Shown here: in pieces, positions 24,395 through 24,443 of the stretch
How positions within the stretch are numbered: the stretch's first letter is position 1
Layout of the letters: every line of letters starts with the position of its first letter
DNA from: CAYTAP01 sp964435775
GTDB lineage: Bacteria > Planctomycetota > Phycisphaerae > Tepidisphaerales > Tepidisphaeraceae
Assembly (NCBI GenBank): GCA_964435775.1
Contig: CAYTAP010000056.1
Location: 1-24,443 of the forward strand
Length of the DNA stretch: 24,443 nucleotides
Direction of reading: 5' to 3'
Notes under the pieces: generated by a model
The model's input: only the letters and a program-made list of their open reading frames with translations
Databases searched by the model: none
Told to the model about the DNA's origin: nothing
Made by a program: the position numbers and the translations under genes

Positions 24395-24413
24395 GGGGTC
24401 GGGAGTCTTTGAT
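24394..24413. repeat. Right arm of 20-bp perfect inverted repeat
   Basis: AGGGGTCGGGAGTCTTTGAT pairs exactly with 23779-23798 and starts at the last base of the membrane ORF's stop codon. Both flanking bases mismatch, so the repeat ends cleanly at 20 bp. Confidence 0.85.
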
Positions 24414-24443
24414 TGACAATGCGGTTTGATCGGATAGCCTGTC

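Overview
The window is GC-rich chromosomal DNA. Codon periodicity is strong enough that nearly every real gene throws long open frames on the opposite strand. Gene content and intergenic words suggest a planctomycete, perhaps of the Phycisphaerae. The supporting points are a TolC/HlyD pair with long Pro/Ala-rich tails, a DegT-type aminotransferase opening with an LAINGG-like motif, a very large peptidase-like/FtsX membrane protein, and the intergenic word GAGCCGGAAGCGTGAGCG, which I remember as common in planctomycete genomes. This taxonomic call is inference, since no rRNA is present.

Layout. Positions 1-4692 (minus) hold a very large secreted/membrane protein that runs off the left edge. 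It has a signal peptide, a PA-like domain, an M28-peptidase-like domain that seems to have lost its metal ligands, and an FtsX/MacB-type permease. It is divergent from purE (4859, plus), which is followed by tRNA-Ser(GGA). Two plus-strand carbohydrate enzymes follow: a GH51 alpha-L-arabinofuranosidase and a glycogen-debranching-type amylo-alpha-1,6-glucosidase. Next come a cluster of small hairpin repeats and an unrecognised membrane protein ending at 10788.

From 10813 to 22664 everything is on the minus strand. In transcription order it reads TolC-like outer-membrane lipoprotein, HlyD/MacA-like adaptor, threonyl-tRNA synthetase, transketolase, DegT/DnrJ/EryC1-family PLP enzyme, polysaccharide-deacetylase-like protein, metallo-beta-lactamase-fold hydrolase and exported Rieske protein. 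The last four are tightly packed (gaps of 29 and 39 nt, then an ATGATGA stop/start overlap) and probably form one operon. The TolC/HlyD pair makes the outer parts of an export machine, but no ABC ATPase or RND pump lies beside it.

The right end (22665-24443) differs in character. Two nearly identical 70-nt palindromic repeats flank a small secreted-protein gene. Beyond them, a 635-bp AT-richer segment bounded by a perfect 20-bp inverted repeat carries a four-helix membrane ORF. This end looks like repeat-driven accessory DNA.

The most unusual items are the apparent pseudo-peptidase/FtsX fusion at the left edge, a histidine-rich insertion just before the zinc-ligand cysteine of ThrRS, and the paired palindromes and inverted-repeat-bounded island at the right edge. 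I found no CRISPR array, no recognisable transposase or integrase, and no defence-system signature.
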